NCBI RefSeq assembly: GCF_032854445.1
Contig: NC_088303.1
Coordinates: 20,529,501 to 20,593,500 of the forward strand
Reading direction: 5' to 3'
DNA: 64,000 nucleotides
From: Liolophura sinensis
Taxonomy: Eukaryota > Mollusca > Polyplacophora > Chitonida > Chitonidae
The notes below the pieces were generated by a model, which saw nothing but the letters and a program-made list of their open reading frames with translations, had not been told where the DNA came from and made no database searches. A program made the translations under genes and the position numbers. This document shows positions 61,044 through 64,000 of the stretch, in pieces. Numbering within the stretch: the stretch's first letter is position 1; every line of letters begins with the position of its first letter.

Positions 61044-63624
61044 ATAGAATAAGTACTAAGCTTACATCAGGCCACCAACAAAGTAGTAGCCAAGCAATGA
61101 GAACATAACGTACAGTTTCTGCTTAAGATTTACTTTTATGCAGTTTGATCGCAACGTAGTATCTATTTAAGATATTAGATCAATCAGAATATTAATACGC
61201 CTAAAAATCTTCTTGCCCCACCAATTTGCAACTCACTCGGAAATCACAACTACACAAGTGATATTGTGAAAAATCTTTTTCATTGTCATATTGTACATGT
61301 ACGCTTGGCCTATTAGATTATCATATTGTACATGTACGCTTGGCCTATTAGATTGTCATATTGTACATGTACGCTTGGCCTATTAGATTGTCATATTATG
61401 CATAACTAAATAAGAATTGCTATTCTGCAAATATTTTTTTACACAGATTAAGGAAGGGTCCATATCTAGACAACAAGGCCATCAACTTGAGGTAAGACAC
61501 TCACAATGAGTCTCCCACTTGAGTGGAATGTCAGTATCTGTTGTGACCACCACGGGCACGAATAACAGTTCTGACACGCCTTGTCATGGACTGGATGAGA
61601 CGCTGGATAGAGGCCTGGGGAATGTTCCCTCCTGCAAACATGCAACTTGCTCTTGAAGCGTTTGGGGTTGAGGTTGACGTTGGCGTAGACGTCGATCAAG
61701 TTCATCCCACAAATGCTCAATTGGGTTAAGATCCGGGGAACGGGACGGCCAGGGTAGCACATTTACATTGTTTTCGGCGAGGAAGTCCCTTGTGACACGT
61801 GCCGTGTGCGGTCTGGCGTTGTCCTGCTGGAACAACTCCCGCTGAACGTCAATGACAGGTAAGAGGTGTGGCTGCAGGATGGTTTCTCGGTAGCGTACGG
61901 CCGTAAGATTTCCCTGAACGTGGACAAGATTTGTACGACCAGTGTACGATATTGCTGCCCACATCATCACACTCCCTCCACCAAATCTGTCCACTTGGCG
62001 TACGCAGTTAGGGGCATAACGTTCGTGAGCACATCTGTAAACCCGGTTTCTACCATCACGTCTCTGCAATAGGAATCTGGACTCATCACTGAACCAAATG
62101 CGTCGCCAGTTGCGTAGATTCCATGCAGTCACGTTGTTACACCATCGGAAGCGATTGGCGCGATGGTGAGGACGCAGCACGATCCCAACATAGGGCCTCC
62201 TGGCTCTCAGTCCATGTTCCCTCAGCCTGTTCCGCACTGTCTGACTTGATATCCTCCTCAGTCCCGGTATGCTGGCTGCTGTGCTTTCAGCTGTAGTGCA
62301 AGGGTCACGCAAATGGAGGACCCTTATGTAGCGATCTTGGGCTGCTGTAGTGACACGTGGTCGACCTGAACGCCGACGGTCATTTGTTGTCCCAGTATTG
62401 TTGTAGCGGGCAGCAAGCCGTGAAATCGTGCTCTGGCTGACGTGTAGACGCCTAGAAATGGACGATTGGGACTCTCCAGCTTGAAGTCTTCCAATGGCAA
62501 TATTTCTTGTGACAGTGTCAAGACGTGGCATGTTGAATCAGCTTGAAAACACCGCTTGAAAGACGCCGATTTCCGGCCCGAAGTTGCGGTTTTATAGTCA
62601 CACACTGCATGATTTCCATGCGTAAGTTCGGCGTGTAAGACTGCACGTGATGCAGTGTGGTGCTGTATTTTTCACTTCTTCCAAAAACGGCCTCCAAACT
62701 CAACATTTTCAACCAAGAAATGTTTTGAGGAATAAAATGTGTGCTAACTGTGACTATTAACAATATTAAAACACATTTTGCTCATGAAATGAAGACGAAA
62801 TGTATTTATTTCATTTTAAAATAAAACAAAACACCTATGCGTTTCTTTTTTTGGATAGTATATAATGATACGAGTCAACCAGTCGTTGCACTATCCCCTT
62901 CATGCTGAACGCCAAGCGAGGAAGTTACAACTTCCTCTTTTAAGGTCATAGGTGTTACTCGACCAAGGATTGACCATGGATCTGCCACTCCCGAAGCTTA
63001 ATCTAAAGGCTAATTTCTGGTCGACTACTTCACCTGTTAACAGCCATCAGGATCGAGTGTAAGGGTTACCCAAATGGTACCAAATTATGTACACGTAGGT
63101 GAATTAAGAAGCAGTTTTAATCTTTATGTTGAGAAGCGCAACTAATACATGCCTAGAACGTCCGCCACAAAATCTTATATATGTATGATTTTGTCTCGGT
63201 GCGGACGATGTGCGACAAAATTTTGAAGTAAACTCCTTGCCCGAAAGTTTGAATCGCTGTAACCCTCTTTAAATGTAGTAAGTTGGGTTTTGAGATCTTT
63301 CACTCTTTTTATGCTGCATCAAAGTGAATTTACCCATTAACTAAGGCTTAACGGCGAATAATCGTTGAAATCATTTGAAACGTGATAAAAACCTACCGTG
63401 CTCAAACCGATCAGAAATCGAAGGGCAATCACTGCATATGGACTGTAAAGGGCAGAGACTGGTGTGAGGAGTGTGGCGACCACTGTTGTAGTCATGGAGA
63501 CGACAATGACCTGCTTGCCCCCGTACCGTGTGGCTAGATAGCCTCCAAACATGGGTGACATCAAGTAACCGTAATAGTGCGCGGACAAAACCATTCCTTG
63601 TATCTCGTCCGACCAGTCAAGCTC
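52980..63624 (-). CDS. SLC17-family anion transporter (sialin/Na-phosphate cotransporter-like), 3' part, 9 exons
   Basis: Membrane transporter of the major facilitator superfamily. Exons in transcript order: 63624-63397, 60613-60536, 60132-60037, 59231-59101, 57634-57485, 56877-56745, 56202-56052, 55006-54916, 53150-52980. They join in frame and encode about 409 residues from transmembrane helix 2 or 3 to the C-terminus. Family landmarks: ELDWSDEIQGMVLSAHYYGY, GGYLATRYGGKQV, SPAMQEILNKWAPVSDKVKL, a hydrophobic run ending NSPETHPRI, PPWKQVVTSLPLMACLF, TLPLYMRDVL, and the terminal GTREQWQLIFI with an acidic tail. The first exons lie beyond 64 kb. Substrate (sialic acid, phosphate, glutamate or nucleotides) cannot be assigned from this sequence. 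Confidence 0.92.
53343..53561 (-). mobile_element. SINE family A with internal deletion
   Basis: Well preserved ends: tail side TTTTACGCCGTACTCAAGAA, head side GACTTGAACTCACAGCGACC, TTCCTGGGTCATTACGCTGC and CCAGCTGAGCCACGGAGGCC. The body between GGTGGGAGTAAATCCACG and ATCCTCCCACGTACGGCC is shortened. It lies in the last SLC17 intron. Confidence 0.9.
54518..54539 (+). repeat. G-run, potential quadruplex
   Basis: Almost uninterrupted G over about 21 bases, broken by a single T, in the last SLC17 intron; the transcript strand carries the C-rich complement. Confidence 0.9.
55170..55440. mobile_element. Diverged SINE related to family B
   Basis: Motifs TTTACGTCGTACATATGACG, ACACCGGGTCAACCAATCCT, TGAGCGCCAAGCAAGGCAGC and TAAAGTCTTTGGTATGACCC parallel the order of elements in family B but with many differences. 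It lies in an SLC17 intron. Confidence 0.55.
55704..56018. mobile_element. SINE family B
   Basis: GATGCTTGGCGTTTAACGAT, ATATGACGACGAAGGAATCC, AATGTGCCTCCTTGTTCTAG, CCAGTCGTTGTACTATCCCT, and the end GCTCTACAAACTGAGCTATC, which looks like a tRNA-like head read in reverse. It ends about 33 bp before the SLC17 exon at 56052. Confidence 0.8.
56534..56675. repeat. 19-bp tandem repeat, about 7 copies
   Basis: Unit of the form CACTTCAGTGACTGAGCAA with single-base variants, in an SLC17 intron. Confidence 0.9.
60895..61050 (+). repeat. SINE tail with expanded (AAAT)n
   Basis: The family A tail (TCATATAAGTAAAAAATTCT, GGTTTAACACCAATGAAATA) runs into more than 20 AAAT/AATA units to about 61047. The microsatellite therefore grew from a SINE tail. 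Confidence 0.85.
61286..61390. repeat. 35-bp tandem repeat, 3 copies
   Basis: Three near-perfect copies starting at 61286, 61321 and 61356, each with TCATATTGTACATGTACGCT then TGGCCTATTAGATT. Confidence 0.95.
61531..62531 (-). pseudogene. Tc1/mariner-family DD34E transposase, C-terminus frameshifted
   Basis: An open frame from the ATG at 62531 runs about 315 codons. It has an N-terminal paired-like helix-turn-helix (IGRLQAGESQSSISRRLHVS), a GRPR AT-hook-like motif (SGRPRVT), and the three catalytic acidic residues: Asp in WFSDESRF, Asp in FQQDNARPHTA, and Glu in NPIEHLWDEL. There are 34 residues between the second and third, the Tc1 signature. Near 61625 the frame shifts where a conserved Trp-Asn stretch appears lost. 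The usual C-terminal sequence continues in another frame to a TGA at 61533-61531. The copy is therefore young but probably inactive. It sits in an SLC17 intron on the same strand. Terminal inverted repeats were not resolved by eye. Confidence 0.9.
62866..63010. mobile_element. SINE family B fragment
   Basis: Matches the second half of family B: ACCAGTCGTTGCACTATCCC, TGAACGCCAAGCGAGGAAGT, TACAACTTCCTCTTTTAAGG, GACCAAGGATTGACCATGGA. Confidence 0.8.
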
Positions 63625-63792
63625 CTGCAGCAAAAATATCAATAGGTTATTATTAAAACTGAAAGTTTATATGAATTCCCTTGAAACTAACTTCTATATC
63701 TTCCTAACTTCACTGAGAAACGATGATTCATTTTTCCATACATCTGAACCATCTGTTTTTACGTTTTTATACTTTCATATACCTCTGTAAAT

Positions 63793-63880
63793 GTATTTGG
63801 TTGTTGTTTTGCACCGTACCCAAGAATATTTCACTTAAACGACAGCGGACAGGATTGTGGTGGGAGGAACTGTAAAAGTG
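63793..63880 (-). mobile_element. SINE family A fragment
   Basis: Tail and start of the body: GTTTTGCACCGTACCCAAGA, ATATTTCACTTAAACGACAG, GATTGTGGTGGGAGGAAC. It lies upstream of the first visible SLC17 exon. Confidence 0.7.
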
Positions 63881-64000
63881 GGGATAGAAGCCAAGTAAAC
63901 TCTTCTCTCTCCATTACGTATATATTTATAGGTAACTATTCTAATAAATCGTGCCGGGGAACAAAACTTGCTGGTCGCAGTCATTAACTACACCGTATGT

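Noticed and set aside
62602-62660. Hairpin with CACACTGCAT arms as the Tc1 terminal inverted repeat
   Set aside because: Both arms lie on the same side of the transposase, so they cannot be the element's two ends.

Overview
The window is eukaryotic genomic DNA of an invertebrate animal: five intron-rich genes with GT-AG introns, AT-rich intergenic sequence, many tRNA-headed SINEs, a foldback MITE family and a Tc1 transposon. Gene content is general to bilaterians. The SINE families and base composition suggest a marine invertebrate, most likely a lophotrochozoan such as a mollusc, but a cephalochordate or brachiopod cannot be excluded by eye. No bacterial, organellar or viral genes were seen.

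Layout: 1-6.9 kb holds repeats and the probable aPKC 3' UTR. 6.9-19.8 kb is an atypical protein kinase C gene (minus strand, 18 coding exons plus a possible 24-nt microexon, 582 aa). 22.7-33.8 kb is the F-actin capping protein beta subunit gene CAPZB (plus, 8 exons, 273 aa). 37.1-44.4 kb is PINK1 (minus, 8 exons, 689 aa). 45.5-49.65 kb is RANGRF/MOG1 (plus, 5 exons, 185 aa). 53.0-63.6 kb is the 3' part of an SLC17-type major facilitator transporter (minus, 9 exons, 5' end outside the window), whose intron carries a Tc1/mariner DD34E transposase with a broken C-terminus. Genes alternate strictly in strand, giving two head-to-head pairs (aPKC/CAPZB and PINK1/RANGRF) and two tail-to-tail pairs. 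The genes are not an operon and act in unrelated processes: cell polarity, actin capping, mitochondrial quality control, Ran-GTP cycling and anion transport.

The most striking observation is a repeated structural pattern. In CAPZB, RANGRF and twice in aPKC, the 3' end of an intron plus the start of the next exon has been tandemly multiplied into a minisatellite lying just upstream of the genuine exon. A further decayed exon copy lies in CAPZB intron 1. The CAPZB array has 17 decoy copies of the exon 5 acceptor at 83-85 bp spacing; the RANGRF array has about 16 copies at roughly 50-57 bp. In all five cases the intact exon is the 3'-most copy. A separate 63-bp array in an aPKC intron multiplies the Pol III A-box region of a SINE head.
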